From assembly GCF_003129905.1 (NCBI RefSeq), contig NZ_QFFM01000021.1, positions 1-55,233 on the forward strand: a stretch of 55,233 bases of DNA. Reading direction: 5' to 3'. Below the pieces are notes generated by a model. The model did not search any database, had not been told where the DNA came from, and saw only the letters and a list, made by a program, of their open reading frames with translations. This stretch comes from Bifidobacterium callitrichidarum. GTDB taxonomy: Bacteria; Actinomycetota; Actinomycetes; Actinomycetales; Bifidobacteriaceae. The position numbers were made by a program, and so were the translations under genes. Shown piece after piece: positions 1 through 8,245 of this stretch (positions are counted from its first letter, which is position 1; each line of letters starts with the position of its first letter).

Positions 1-15
1 TGGCTTAACAGAGCC
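1..15. mobile_element. Right end of a truncated small transposon-like element
   Basis: The first 15 bases end in ttaacagagcc. This matches the right ends of the elements at 8745-8964 and 17719-17841, which end in taactgagcc and ttaacagagtc. The rest of the element lies outside the window, so its length and target duplication cannot be seen. The call rests only on this similarity. Confidence 0.4.
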
Positions 16-87
16 AAAGAGAAAGCCACGCTCAATGCACGCCGACAAGAACTCGGCGTGCATTGAGCGAGGCTTTCTCTTTGGCTC
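11..87 (-). terminator. Long hairpin after ilvN, probable terminator
   Basis: The arms 11-27 and 71-87 are perfectly complementary over 17 bp. A 2x2 internal loop follows, then a second perfect 16-bp stem (30-45 with 53-68) around a 7-base loop. The structure lies 13 bp beyond the ilvN stop and ends the ilvB-ilvN unit on the minus strand. The outer arm merges with the element end at 1-15, so the hairpin may have been built partly from mobile DNA. Confidence 0.6.
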
Positions 88-100
88 GCGGCTTAGCGGC

Positions 101-655
101 TCAGCGGCCGGTGACTTCGGAGCCGACGACCTTTTCCGAAAGAGCGCGCGGGCCACGGGTCACAGCCACGGCACCGGAACGCACCAGCTCGATGACGCCG
201 TAATGCTCGAGAAGTCCCAGCAGTGCGTCAATCTTGCCCTCGGCGCCGGTGGCCTCGATGGTCAGCGACTCCGGATTCACATCCACCACGCGCACGCGGA
301 ACAGACGCACAATCTCCAGCACGTCGGAACGGTTGGACTGGTTGGCCGCCACCTTGATAAGCACGAGCTCGCGCTCCACGGTGGAATTCGGATCCAGCTC
401 CACGATCTTCAGCACATGCAGCAGCTTGTTGAGCTGCTTGATGATCTGCTCCAGCGGCACGGCCTCCACATCGGCGGTCACGGTCACGCGGGAGATGTCC
501 GGACGCTCGGTGGGGGAGACGGACAGCGAGTTGATGTTGAACGCACGGCGTGCGAACAGGCCGGCGATACGGGCCAGCACGCCAGGGCGGTTCTCCACCA
601 GGACGGAGAGCGTGTGACGCTCGGAACCCGGCTGGGATGCAGGATACATAGCCAT
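101..655 (-). CDS. ilvN: Acetolactate synthase small (regulatory) subunit
   Basis: Regulatory subunit of acetohydroxyacid synthase, the first shared step of branched-chain amino acid synthesis; it binds valine and activates the large subunit. The 184-residue length is normal. An N-terminal ACT domain (about residues 13-90) is seen in HTLSVLVENRPGVLARIAG and NINSLSVSPTE, followed by the C-terminal AHAS-small domain with NRSDVLEIVRLFRV. The ATG at 655 follows AAAGGGAAT. The gene starts 24 bp after the ilvB stop, so the two are almost certainly co-transcribed. A long hairpin follows the stop. Confidence 0.97.
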   Translation of the reverse strand: MAMYPASQPGSERHTLSVLVENRPGVLARIAGLFARRAFNINSLSVSPTERPDISRVTVTADVEAVPLEQIIKQLNKLLHVLKIVELDPNSTVERELVLIKVAANQSNRSDVLEIVRLFRVRVVDVNPESLTIEATGAEGKIDALLGLLEHYGVIELVRSGAVAVTRGPRALSEKVVGSEVTGR

Positions 656-679
656 GATTATTCCCTTTCCTCGCTATCC

Positions 680-2629
680 TCAGTGCTCGTCCGCGGCGTT
701 GTCGATGACGGACGGATCGCCGACCGATTCGGTGCCGGGAGCCGGCGCGCCGCCCATCAGTGGCTTGATGCCGGGCATGTACGTCACCTCGTCGTTCGAG
801 GCGCCCGCGGCGACCATCGGCCACACCATCGCGTCCTTCCACACACGGAAGTCGATGAGCACCGGACGGTCGTTGATCTCGTTCGCCTGCTTAATGGCGG
901 CAATCGCCTCGTCCTCGGTGAACGCGCGGATGCCCACGCAGCCATACGCCTCGGCCAGCTTGATGAAGTCGGGCACTTCCAGCGGCGCCTCGCCGGCGGA
1001 CAGCTGGGACTCGCCCTCGGTGCCGTGGGCCTCGCCGTCCTTGAGGTTGGTCTGCGAGTAGTGGTGCTGGTAGAACAGCGTCTGCCACTGGCGCACCATG
1101 CCGTACACGGAGTTGTTGAGAATCGCGATTTTGACCGGGGCGTGATCCAGGAACGCCGCGGCCAGCTCCTCGGAGGTCATCTGGAAGGAACCGTCACCGT
1201 CGATGAGCCACACCGGCTTCTTGCCGTCGAACTCGCGGGCGGAGCCCACGGACGCGCCGATGGCGGCGGGCAGGCCGTAACCCATGGTGCCCAGACCGCC
1301 GGAGGAGAGCCAGGAGTGCTGGTTCTTGAAGTCGATGAACTGGGAGGCCCACATCTGGTGCTGGCCCACGCCTGTGACCCAGATGGTGTCCGGGTCGGCG
1401 AGCTCGGAAAGCTTCTTGATGACCCACTGCGGGGCAAGGGAGCCGTCGGTCGGTTCGTCCCAGGTCATCGGGTACTGCTCGCGCCAGCCGTTGATGGCAT
1501 CCCACCACGGCTTGAGGTTCGGCTTGCCCTGGATGGCCTGCGTGCGCTCGATCTCGGGGATGAGGTCATCCAGCACGGTGGCCACATCGCCCACGATCGG
1601 CACGTCCGGCTGACGGTTCTTACCGATTTCGGCCGGGTCGATGTCGATGTGAATCACGCGGGCCGTGGGTGCGAAGGCATCCAGCTTGCCGGTGACGCGG
1701 TCGTCGAAGCGGGCGCCGATGGCCACCAGCAGATCGGCGCGCTGCACGGCGCCGGTGGCGGCGATCGTGCCGTGCATGCCGAGCATGCCGAGGTTCTTCG
1801 GGTCGCTGTCCGGCACGATGCCACGGGCCGGCAGGGTGGTCACGATCGGGGCGCCGGTCAGGTCGGCCAGGGCCTTGACCTGGGCGCCGGCGTTGGAGCG
1901 GGCCGCGCCGCCGCCCACGTAGAGCACCGGGCGGTAGGACTTGGAGAACAGCTTCGCGGCGTCGGAGAGCACGCGGCCGTGCGCCTTGGTGGTGGGGTTG
2001 TAGCCGGGCAGGATCATGCGCTGCGGCCATGAGTAGTACATCTCGCCGGTCTGGGCGGTCTTGGTCAGATCCACCACCACCGGGCCGGGGCGGCCGGTGC
2101 GGGCGATGTAGTACGCCTCGGAGAGCACGCGCGGGATGTCCTGCGCGCGGGTCACGAGGAAGGAGTGCTTGGAGACCGGGTAGGTGATGCCTACGATGTC
2201 CGCCTCCTGGAAGGCGTCGGTGCCGATGGCGTTGACGCCCACCTGGCCGGTGATGACCACCATCGGCACGGAGTCCATGTTCGCGTCCGCGATGGCGGTG
2301 ACCACGTTGGTGGCACCCGGGCCGGAAGTCACGATGCACACGCCCACCTTGCCGGTGGCCAGCGCGTAGCCCTCGGCGGCATGGCCGGCGGCCTGCTCGT
2401 GGCGCATGAGCACGAAGCGGAACTTGGTGTCCTCATTGATCTGGTGGTAGACGGGCAGAATGGCGCCGCCGGGGATGCCGAAGACGTCCTCAACGCCCAG
2501 GTCCTCCAGCGAACGGACCAGCGCCTGCGCGCCGGTCATCTTCTCGCCGTCGATGATGGTCTGCTTGTCGGTGGCCGCATAGGTCTTCGGCACGCCGCTG
2601 AATGCCTGCAAGGGCGTAGGTAAAGCCAT
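680..2629 (-). CDS. ilvB: Acetolactate synthase large (catalytic) subunit
   Basis: Thiamine-diphosphate enzyme that condenses two pyruvates, or pyruvate with 2-oxobutyrate, in valine, leucine and isoleucine synthesis. 649 residues. Visible parts: the N-terminal ThDP-binding domain with catalytic Glu in RHEQAAGHAAEGYA; the central FAD-binding domain; and the C-terminal ThDP motif, which begins at GDGSFQMTSEELAAAF and ends at NNSVYGM. The ATG at 2629 is preferred because AGAGGA lies just upstream. A GTG at 2641 would add four residues but overlaps that ribosome binding site. ilvN follows in the same operon. Confidence 0.97.
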   Translation of the reverse strand: MALPTPLQAFSGVPKTYAATDKQTIIDGEKMTGAQALVRSLEDLGVEDVFGIPGGAILPVYHQINEDTKFRFVLMRHEQAAGHAAEGYALATGKVGVCIVTSGPGATNVVTAIADANMDSVPMVVITGQVGVNAIGTDAFQEADIVGITYPVSKHSFLVTRAQDIPRVLSEAYYIARTGRPGPVVVDLTKTAQTGEMYYSWPQRMILPGYNPTTKAHGRVLSDAAKLFSKSYRPVLYVGGGAARSNAGAQVKALADLTGAPIVTTLPARGIVPDSDPKNLGMLGMHGTIAATGAVQRADLLVAIGARFDDRVTGKLDAFAPTARVIHIDIDPAEIGKNRQPDVPIVGDVATVLDDLIPEIERTQAIQGKPNLKPWWDAINGWREQYPMTWDEPTDGSLAPQWVIKKLSELADPDTIWVTGVGQHQMWASQFIDFKNQHSWLSSGGLGTMGYGLPAAIGASVGSAREFDGKKPVWLIDGDGSFQMTSEELAAAFLDHAPVKIAILNNSVYGMVRQWQTLFYQHHYSQTNLKDGEAHGTEGESQLSAGEAPLEVPDFIKLAEAYGCVGIRAFTEDEAIAAIKQANEINDRPVLIDFRVWKDAMVWPMVAAGASNDEVTYMPGIKPLMGGAPAPGTESVGDPSVIDNAADEH

Positions 2630-2641
2630 GATTCCTCTCAC

Positions 2642-2968
2642 CTTGTTATCGATGCGCGCGAGATCCCGCCCGGCCCGGATTGAGGTCGGTCTGTCTCGTC
2701 CGTGATTCCGGCCGCGTCTGCTGGGACTTGTGGCCCCGGCGCGGCCTGTCGCTCGTGTGTTCCTAAGTCTATTCGTTCGTCAGACAGCGAGGCCCGGCGT
2801 GCTCAGTGGGCAGACATCGGGCCCCGCGTGCCGTCCGCAATGCAGACATGGCACCGATGCAATCGGTTGCATCGGTGCCATGTCATGTGTTTCTTTGCTT
2901 GTTCGGCAAGTCCAAGATTGGCTGGCCAACCTGGCGCTACCCGGGCAGCCAAGTATCAAGTCGCGCCG
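2642..2968. other. ilvB upstream region
   Basis: This 327-bp gap separates the end of rnc from the start of ilvB, both on the minus strand. It must hold the ilv promoter, but no convincing -35/-10 pair was found. It contains the perfect hairpin listed at 2845-2884. No leader peptide rich in Ile, Val or Leu codons and no T-box signature was recognised. Confidence 0.4.
2845..2884. terminator. Perfect 18-bp hairpin with TCGG loop, probable rnc terminator
   Basis: Positions 2845-2862 pair perfectly with 2867-2884 around a TCGG tetraloop. The hairpin lies 85 bp beyond the rnc stop and upstream of ilvB. It lacks a clear U-run on the minus strand; on the plus strand it is followed by tgtttcttt. It is either a terminator for rnc or an inserted palindrome. 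Confidence 0.5.
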
Positions 2969-3718
2969 TCAGCGGGCGTCCTTGCGCTGGTCGAGCGTCT
3001 TCCATCCGGCCTCGGCGGCGGCCAGCTGCGCCTTGCGCTTGCTGGATCCCTTGCCCACGCCGATCACTTCCTTATAGGTTTCGCCGCCGGTCTTGTCGGT
3101 CATGACCAGCGTGGCCTTGGCGGTGAAGATCTGCGCGTATTCGGGGCCGGAGACCTCCATGCGGTAGATCGGGTCCGGCAGTCCCATGTTGTGCGCCTTG
3201 ACGGTCAGCGAGGTCTTCCAATCGAGCGCCGGGCCTTCGGTGGCCACTTCGGCGAGCGTATCGTCGATGAGACGGTGAACCACCTTGCGGGCCTCGTCGA
3301 TGCCATGCTCCAGGAAGGTGGCGCCGATGAGCGATTCCACGATGTCGCACAGGATGGAGTTCTTCTCAGCGCCGCCCTGCTCGGCTTCGCCGTGGCCCAA
3401 CAGAATGTAGGGGCCCACCTTGAGCTTGGTCTTGGCGATGGCGCTCAGCGCGTCCTCCGAGACGGCCTTGGCGCGCATCTTGGCGAGCTGGCCCTCGGTC
3501 ATGTCCGGGTGGATGGTGAACAGCGTTTCGGTGGAGACCAGCTCCAGCACCGCGTCGCCCAGGAACTCCAGTCGCTCGTAGTTGGGCACACCGGGGTGCT
3601 CGTGCGAGAAGGAGCGGTGGGTGAGCGCCTGAACCAGCAGGTCCGGGCTGATGGTGGTGCCCAGAGCCTCAAGCAGTTCGTTGGCGGGTTGCGGTTGCTG
3701 TTCGGTGTCTTCGGTCAT
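2969..3718 (-). CDS. rnc: Ribonuclease III
   Basis: Endoribonuclease that cuts double-stranded RNA in rRNA processing and mRNA turnover. 249 residues. The signature NYERLEFLGDAVLEL (about residues 46-60) holds the catalytic acidic residues, and CDIVESLIGATFLE the second metal-binding segment. The C-terminal dsRNA-binding domain ends with GKGSSKRKAQLAAAEAGW. The order rpmF-rnc, after coaD and yceD, is a common actinobacterial arrangement. The ATG at 3718 starts a protein of normal length. Confidence 0.97.
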   Translation of the reverse strand: MTEDTEQQPQPANELLEALGTTISPDLLVQALTHRSFSHEHPGVPNYERLEFLGDAVLELVSTETLFTIHPDMTEGQLAKMRAKAVSEDALSAIAKTKLKVGPYILLGHGEAEQGGAEKNSILCDIVESLIGATFLEHGIDEARKVVHRLIDDTLAEVATEGPALDWKTSLTVKAHNMGLPDPIYRMEVSGPEYAQIFTAKATLVMTDKTGGETYKEVIGVGKGSSKRKAQLAAAEAGWKTLDQRKDAR

Positions 3719-3774
3719 GGTGATAGGTCATCCTCCGGGTGGGATGGTGGGATGTGATGTGTGGTTGGTTACGC

Positions 3775-3808
3775 GAAGGCCCCGCCACCCGTCGATGGCA
3801 GGGCCTTC
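3775..3808 (-). terminator. Hairpin after rpmF, likely terminator
   Basis: The sequence gaaggccc...gggccttc forms a stem just beyond the rpmF stop on the minus strand, with an inner GCCA/TGGC pairing. It lies between rpmF and rnc. There is no long U-run. Confidence 0.5.
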
Positions 3809-3829
3809 ATTATGCCGTTATCTCAGGGC

Positions 3830-4024
3830 TCACTTGGTGTGGGCCGGCTGGATGGCGGAGCGGTAGGTGCGGCCGCGGAAGGAACCGCAGCTCGGGCAGG
3901 CCATGTGCGGCAGGGCCGGGGCGCCGCAGTTCGGGCAGCTCACGGTCTTAGCAGCGGTGGCCTTCCAGTTCGCGCGACGCGAGTGCGTGTTGGCGCGCGA
4001 GGTCTTGTACTTAGGCAGTGCCAT
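3830..4024 (-). CDS. rpmF: 50S ribosomal protein L32
   Basis: Small basic large-subunit ribosomal protein, 64 residues. The family start [20 protein letters not shown] is present. It keeps a zinc-binding pair, CPNCG and CPSCG, so this is the zinc form of L32. It follows yceD on the same strand, the usual pairing in bacteria. The gap to yceD is 122 bp, so rpmF may also have its own promoter. Confidence 0.98.
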   Translation of the reverse strand: MALPKYKTSRANTHSRRANWKATAAKTVSCPNCGAPALPHMACPSCGSFRGRTYRSAIQPAHTK

Positions 4025-4146
4025 TTTCAGTATCCTCTATTTCGTTCGAACAATTGAGCTTAAGCGTCCGTTATCTTAGCGCGGGGCTCGTACAAAGTCC
4101 AAACCGGCGGTGTCACTGTCGAGTTCGCCGCTTGGGCGCCACTGCG

Positions 4147-4758
4147 TCACTCGCCCTGCTCGGCCTCCAGCTGGGCCTTGAGCGCGGCCAGACCGGCGAA
4201 ACGGATGTCGGTGGTCTCGTGGTGATGGTCCGGTTCCTCATTGAGGTCCACGCCGCACTGCGAGCACAGGCCCTTGCAGTCTGGGCGACACAGCGGCTGC
4301 AGCGGCAGGGACTCGACCAGCGTGTCGCGCAGCATGGCCTCGATGTCCGCGAACGCGCCGCGCTCCAGCAGCGGATAGGTGTCCTCGGACTCGTCCTCGC
4401 CGGCGATGATGTCCACTTCCTCGTCGCGCTTGCCCTGCTTGCCGTGGGAATCGTTGGCGGGCGAATCGTAGGGGAAGAAGACGGTGACGTTCACCGTCCA
4501 GTCCTTGTCGATGGGCTTCAGGCACCGGGTGCATTCGCTCTTGAACGGTGCGGTCACGCGGCCCGTGAAGATCAGGCCGTCCACGATGGAGTCGAACGCG
4601 CCGCTCACGTGGACGGGCTCGCCCTCCTTGATGCCCACGATGTCGTCGCCGATGCCGGCGGGGGCGGGGAAGTCGGCGTCGACCGGCTTGGACTGGCCGG
4701 CGCGGGAGGCGACCTGCGCCACCGGGATCGCCCACGGGGAATCCTCAACTCGTGCCAT
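4147..4758 (-). CDS. yceD: YceD/DUF177 family protein
   Basis: Member of the DUF177 family, associated with 23S rRNA accumulation and ribosome assembly in other bacteria and usually placed just before rpmF, as here. 203 residues. The family motif is seen in FKSECTRCLKPID and, near the C-terminus, in CRPDCKGLCSQCGVDLN; these cysteine pairs may bind metal. The segment NDSHGKQGKRDEEVDIIAGE between them is acidic. The exact role in this organism is unknown. Confidence 0.9.
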   Translation of the reverse strand: MARVEDSPWAIPVAQVASRAGQSKPVDADFPAPAGIGDDIVGIKEGEPVHVSGAFDSIVDGLIFTGRVTAPFKSECTRCLKPIDKDWTVNVTVFFPYDSPANDSHGKQGKRDEEVDIIAGEDESEDTYPLLERGAFADIEAMLRDTLVESLPLQPLCRPDCKGLCSQCGVDLNEEPDHHHETTDIRFAGLAALKAQLEAEQGE

Positions 4759-4872
4759 GGTTATGTTGCCTTTCGTGAAAGTGATTGTGCGCGCGTCGTT
4801 TCATGCCTGCGCGCGTCTGTATGGTTTCGTGCGGTTTCCGGGTCGATGCTGTCGTTTGCCGGTCGCCGGCCG

Positions 4873-5832
4873 TCACTGCGCCTCGGGATAGTCGTTGAGC
4901 GTCAGGTTCGGCATCTTCTCGCCGGCGGCGCGCTGGCGTTCCTCCAGCACGTTGAGGCCTGCGTGCACATCCTGGGTGAGTTTGCCGAGCTGCTGGGACA
5001 GGCCCTCCATCACGGTGGTGCAGTACTGGTCCGCGCCGCGCGTGAGATGGTCCGCCTTGGCCTGCGCGGTCTCCAGGATCGTGCGTGCCTTCTGACGGGC
5101 CAGCTCGGTCACGTTCTCCTGACCGGCCAGGAACTGCGCCTGCTCGTTGGCATCCTTGATCATGTCCGCGGCGCGGCTCTGGGCGGAAGCCACGATGGCG
5201 CTGGACTGGCTCTGGGCCGATTCCAGTCGGCGCTCGGCCTCGCGCATCAGGGCCGAGGCGCGCTCCAGCTGCACCGGCAGCATCTTCTTGAGCTCGGAGA
5301 GCCGGTCGGTGAACTCGTCGCGGTCCACCTTGACCATGCCGGGGGTGAAGATGGACGACTTCGCCTCCTCCAGGGAGGCCTCCATCTCGTCGATGATGTC
5401 GTAGACCGTGGTGAATTCCTCGCGGCTCTGGTCGTCGGGGTCGTCGGCCGTGCCTTCGCGCAGGTCCGGCATCGCATCCATGAAAGCGGGGCGGGTGCCT
5501 GCTGCGTTGGCCGCGCTGGCGTTCGCGGCGGCCTCAGCGCGGGCCTTGAGCTGGGCGGGCGTGGGCTGCAACGGGCCGTCCGGCATGGCCTGGGCGGCTT
5601 CGGTGGGACCGGGCTCGCGCAGGTCCGGCATCTGCGGCATGGCGGCCGGCTGCGCCGGGGCCACCGGGGCCGGGGCGTCGGGCGCGGTGGCGGCCTGCGG
5701 CTGGGCGGCGGCCTGGGCCGTCACCGGATCCGCGGGCGGCGTGGGAATCGAGTTGGTGCTCGGCGACTGACCGTCATCGTTCTGGTTCCGGCCGGTCAGA
5801 TCGACGTAGCCGGTGGGGTGATCATCGTTCAT
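4873..5832 (-). CDS. DivIVA-like coiled-coil protein
   Basis: 319 residues. Residues 1 to about 130 are Pro/Ala/Gln-rich and probably disordered, with a repeated MPDLRE motif (MPDLREPG and MPDLREGT). From about residue 140 the protein is strongly coiled-coil (ELKKMLPVQLERASALMREA, then Ala/Gln-rich heptads), resembling actinobacterial DivIVA/Wag31-related proteins. The ATG at 5832 is chosen because GGAAGGA precedes it and it lies 2 bp past the coaD stop, so the two are translationally coupled. A longer reading from 5892 would overlap coaD. A role in cell division or polar growth is inferred from fold type only. Confidence 0.75.
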   Translation of the reverse strand: MNDDHPTGYVDLTGRNQNDDGQSPSTNSIPTPPADPVTAQAAAQPQAATAPDAPAPVAPAQPAAMPQMPDLREPGPTEAAQAMPDGPLQPTPAQLKARAEAAANASAANAAGTRPAFMDAMPDLREGTADDPDDQSREEFTTVYDIIDEMEASLEEAKSSIFTPGMVKVDRDEFTDRLSELKKMLPVQLERASALMREAERRLESAQSQSSAIVASAQSRAADMIKDANEQAQFLAGQENVTELARQKARTILETAQAKADHLTRGADQYCTTVMEGLSQQLGKLTQDVHAGLNVLEERQRAAGEKMPNLTLNDYPEAQ

Positions 5833-5834
5833 AT

Positions 5835-6335
5835 TCAGTCCTTCCGCATACGTTCCTGGGCCAGGGCCTCGGCGAGCATCGGGACCACGCAATCGGGCAC
5901 CATGCCGGTCACGTCGCCGCCGTGGCGGGCCACGTCCTTGACTATGGAACTGGAGATGTGTTCAAGAATCGGGTCGGCCGGCAGGAACAGGGTCTCGATG
6001 CCGGCGAGCTTGCGGTTGACCAGGGCCATGCCGAGCTCGGCCTCGTAGTCGCCGTTCTGGCGCAGGCCCTTGACGATGACGCTGGCGCCGACCTTTCTGC
6101 AGTAGTCGGTGATCAGGCCGTCCGTGGAGGAGACCGTGATGTTGGTGCATCCGGCCTTGTCCAGGGCGCGGCGGATCACCTCCACGCGCGTCGATTCGGA
6201 AAACATCGGTGTTTTCGCGGCGTTGACGGCCACCACCACGTGGACCTCGTCAAAGAACCGCGCCGAGCGCTCGATTACATCCAAGTGTCCGGCGGTCACG
6301 GGGTCGTACGAGCCGGGGCATACTGCGATAGTCAT
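5835..6335 (-). CDS. coaD: Phosphopantetheine adenylyltransferase
   Basis: Transfers AMP to 4'-phosphopantetheine to give dephospho-CoA in coenzyme A synthesis. 166 residues, the normal size. The nucleotidyltransferase (T/H)xGH motif is seen in [14 protein letters not shown] near residue 15. The C-terminal [20 protein letters not shown] segment is typical of CoaD. It is the first gene of a minus-strand run that continues with the coiled-coil protein. Its promoter must lie in the 106-bp gap shared with the divergent DUF3039 gene. Confidence 0.97.
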   Translation of the reverse strand: MTIAVCPGSYDPVTAGHLDVIERSARFFDEVHVVVAVNAAKTPMFSESTRVEVIRRALDKAGCTNITVSSTDGLITDYCRKVGASVIVKGLRQNGDYEAELGMALVNRKLAGIETLFLPADPILEHISSSIVKDVARHGGDVTGMVPDCVVPMLAEALAQERMRKD

Positions 6336-6391
6336 GCCTTATAGCCTACCGCGACTGGTGCGCTTCGGTGCCGCCGGTGACGTGGGGAATC

Positions 6392-6397
6392 TATGAT
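6392..6397 (+). promoter_or_regulatory. Candidate -10 box for the DUF3039 gene
   Basis: TATGAT lies 45 bp before the start of the DUF3039 gene, within its divergent spacer with coaD. No good -35 box was found at standard spacing, so the call is tentative. Confidence 0.35.
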
Positions 6398-6441
6398 GGT
6401 AGGCAGACTTGCTGCCAAGTGTGTAAGGAAAGTGGTGCACG

Positions 6442-6723
6442 ATGATGTTCGTTGATGATGCCGAACCGTTGAGGAATCCCGATCAGGGCGCCGGTACGTC
6501 GGTGTTGGAGCGCCCGCAGACCCAGGAAGCGCCGGTGCGTGACGATGGCGGCGATGCCGACCGCTTTGCGCATTACGTGTCCAAGGACCGCATCGCCGAG
6601 TCCCGTATGACGGGCCGCCCGGTGGTGGCCCTGTGCGGCAAGGTGTGGGTGCCCAAGCACGACCCGTCCAAGTACCCGGTCTGCCCGGACTGCAAGCGCA
6701 TCTATGAGGAGATGATGGCGTAG
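6442..6723 (+). CDS. DUF3039 family protein
   Basis: 93 residues; a small actinobacterial family of unknown function. The conserved C-terminal half carries GRPVVALCGKVWVPKHDPSK and then CPDCKRIYEEM; Cys residues of these two segments could bind zinc. The N-terminus is acidic and variable. The start is ATG 6442, or the adjacent ATG 6445, after AAGGAAAG. The gene is divergent from coaD and monocistronic; a pair of palindromic repeats follows it. Confidence 0.85.
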   Translation: MMFVDDAEPLRNPDQGAGTSVLERPQTQEAPVRDDGGDADRFAHYVSKDRIAESRMTGRPVVALCGKVWVPKHDPSKYPVCPDCKRIYEEMMA

Positions 6724-6795
6724 TTTTCGCTGGGGATGGAATCGGCCTTCGGCCGATATGAGTTCTTCCGCAGGGCTTACGCCCTGCTTTTTCTT

Positions 6796-6915
6796 CTCTC
6801 CCTCCGTCATCGGCTTCGCCGATGCCACCTCCCTCGTCAGAGGGAGGCAAGGCCCTATAGGTATAGGCTTGGCCCCCTCTGACGAGGGGGCTCCCGCGAA
6901 GCGGGTGGGGGAGAG
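6796..6915. repeat. Two inverted copies of a dispersed palindromic repeat
   Basis: Two copies of the window-wide repeat face each other. 6796-6847 is in minus orientation (ctccctccgtcatcggcttc onward) and 6871-6915 in plus orientation (ggccccctctgacgaggggg onward). Each has a (C)CCCTC...GAGGG(G) hairpin plus a second small hairpin whose bases vary but still pair. They fill most of the 275-bp gap between the convergent DUF3039 and aldo-keto reductase genes and may act as a two-way terminator. Confidence 0.75.
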
Positions 6916-6998
6916 AAGAAGAGCGGGACGTGAGTCCCAGCAGGAAACCCGTATCGGACGAAGGCCGATTCCGCTATCGCCGATGCCGAATGGCGGGA

Positions 6999-8009
6999 TT
7001 ACCGTGCCGCGATCTCGTCGATGAGCTTGAGCTCCTCGTCGGTGAAGTGCGTGTTCTTCAGCGCGCCGATGTTGTCGATGATCTGCTGCGGCTTGGAGGC
7101 GCCGGCCAGCACGGAGGTCACCTTGCCGTCATGCAGCAGCCATGCGAGGCTCATCTCCGCGAGCGTCTGGCCGCGCTCGGCCGCCAGGTTGTTGAGGTCC
7201 ACGATCTGGCCGTGCAGTTTCTCGGTCAGTGCGGAATCGTTGAGGAACCGCGGGTCGCGGGCGATGCGGCTGTCCGCCGGGATGCCGTTGAGGTAGCGGT
7301 TGGTCAGCAGGCCCTGCTCCAGCGGGCAGAAGGTGATGAGGCCCTTGCCCAGCTTGACGGCCGTGTCCTTGAGACCGTTGCGCTCCACGGTGCGGTCGAG
7401 GATGTTGTACTTGTTCTGGTTGATGATGAACGGCACATGCAGTTCGGCGAGGATCGCGGCGGCCTTCTCCATGGTCGGGCCGTCGTAGTTGGACAGGCCC
7501 ACGTATAGCGCCTTGCCGGAGTTCACGGCCTGGGCGAGGGCGCCCATCGTCTCCTCAAGCGGGGTTTCCGGATCCGGGTGGTGGTGGTAGAAGATGTCCA
7601 CGTAATCCAGGCCGAGTCGTTCGAGGCTCTGGTCGAGGCTGGCGAGCAGGTACTTGCGGCTGCCGAGGTCGCCGTAGGGGCCGGCCCACATCTCGTAGCC
7701 GGCCTTGGTGGAGATCACGAGCTCGTCGCGGTGGTGCTTGAAGTACTTGGCGAGCAGCAGGCCGCAGTTCTTCTCGGCCTGGCCGGGCTCGGGGCCGTAG
7801 TTGTTGGCCAGGTCGAAGTGAGTGATGCCGTTGTCGAACGCGGTGAAGACCAGCTGCTTCATCTGCTCGAAGGGCGTGATGTCGCCGAAGTTGTGCCAGA
7901 AGCCGAGCGAGACGGCCGGAAGCTTGAGGCCGGAGACGCCGGCGTGGTTGTAGGCCATCGAATCGTAGCGATGCGGGTTCGGGGTGTACGTGGCGGTTGG
8001 TTCGAACAT
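6999..8009 (-). CDS. Aldo/keto reductase, YghZ-like
   Basis: NADPH-dependent reductase of the AKR family, 336 residues. Visible catalytic segments are FDNGITHFDLANNYGPEPG (Asp and Tyr of the tetrad), VISTKAGYEMW (Lys) and YVDIFYHHHPDPETPLEE (His). YGPEPGQAEKNCG is like the YghZ/AKR14 group, which reduces L-glyceraldehyde 3-phosphate and methylglyoxal. ATG 8009 is chosen after AAAGGAGCATC; the open frame runs on to 8075 without a ribosome binding site. It diverges from a MerR regulator, with a MerR-type promoter between them. The natural substrate is not evident. Confidence 0.9.
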   Translation of the reverse strand: MFEPTATYTPNPHRYDSMAYNHAGVSGLKLPAVSLGFWHNFGDITPFEQMKQLVFTAFDNGITHFDLANNYGPEPGQAEKNCGLLLAKYFKHHRDELVISTKAGYEMWAGPYGDLGSRKYLLASLDQSLERLGLDYVDIFYHHHPDPETPLEETMGALAQAVNSGKALYVGLSNYDGPTMEKAAAILAELHVPFIINQNKYNILDRTVERNGLKDTAVKLGKGLITFCPLEQGLLTNRYLNGIPADSRIARDPRFLNDSALTEKLHGQIVDLNNLAAERGQTLAEMSLAWLLHDGKVTSVLAGASKPQQIIDNIGALKNTHFTDEELKLIDEIAAR

Positions 8010-8039
8010 GATGCTCCTTTGCGCGGGATTGCGGTGCTG

Positions 8040-8070
8040 ATAGTATGGTTCCAGTTCAAGTGAACTTGAA
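8040..8070 (-). promoter_or_regulatory. MerR-type promoter and operator of the aldo/keto reductase gene
   Basis: On the minus strand, TTCAAG (8065-8070) and TACTAT (8040-8045) are 19 bp apart, the long spacer typical of MerR-activated promoters. The spacer region carries the perfect inverted repeat AGTTCA-CT-TGAACT (8053-8066). The site lies between the reductase and the divergent MerR gene, so it is the expected operator. Confidence 0.65.
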
Positions 8071-8157
8071 TGCAAATGTGGGATGGCACTTCGGCGTGTC
8101 GCGCTTTATTGCGGAAAATGATTGGTTCTGTTGAACTGATATGCCGATATGGTTCCT

Positions 8158-8206
8158 TCCCCTAGCCCCTTGCTGGAGGAGCTGGCGGCGAAGCCGACCG
8201 AAGGAC
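8158..8206 (+). repeat. Degenerate copy of the dispersed palindromic repeat
   Basis: The stretch cctagccccttgctggagga followed by gctggcggcgaagccgaccg has the order of the roughly 49-bp repeat seen elsewhere, but its first hairpin is broken. It lies about 40 bp before the MerR gene. Confidence 0.4.
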
Positions 8207-8245
8207 AGTCCACTGAAGCCTTGATTTTGCTGGGAGGTTGTCGGT

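Noticed and set aside
35..2032. Long plus-strand open frame opposite ilvN and ilvB
   Set aside because: Composition is that of an antisense shadow in GC-rich DNA; ilvN and ilvB on the other strand match families over their full lengths.
2629..2641. GTG at 2641 as ilvB start
   Set aside because: It would use up the AGAGGA sequence that serves as ribosome binding site for ATG 2629.
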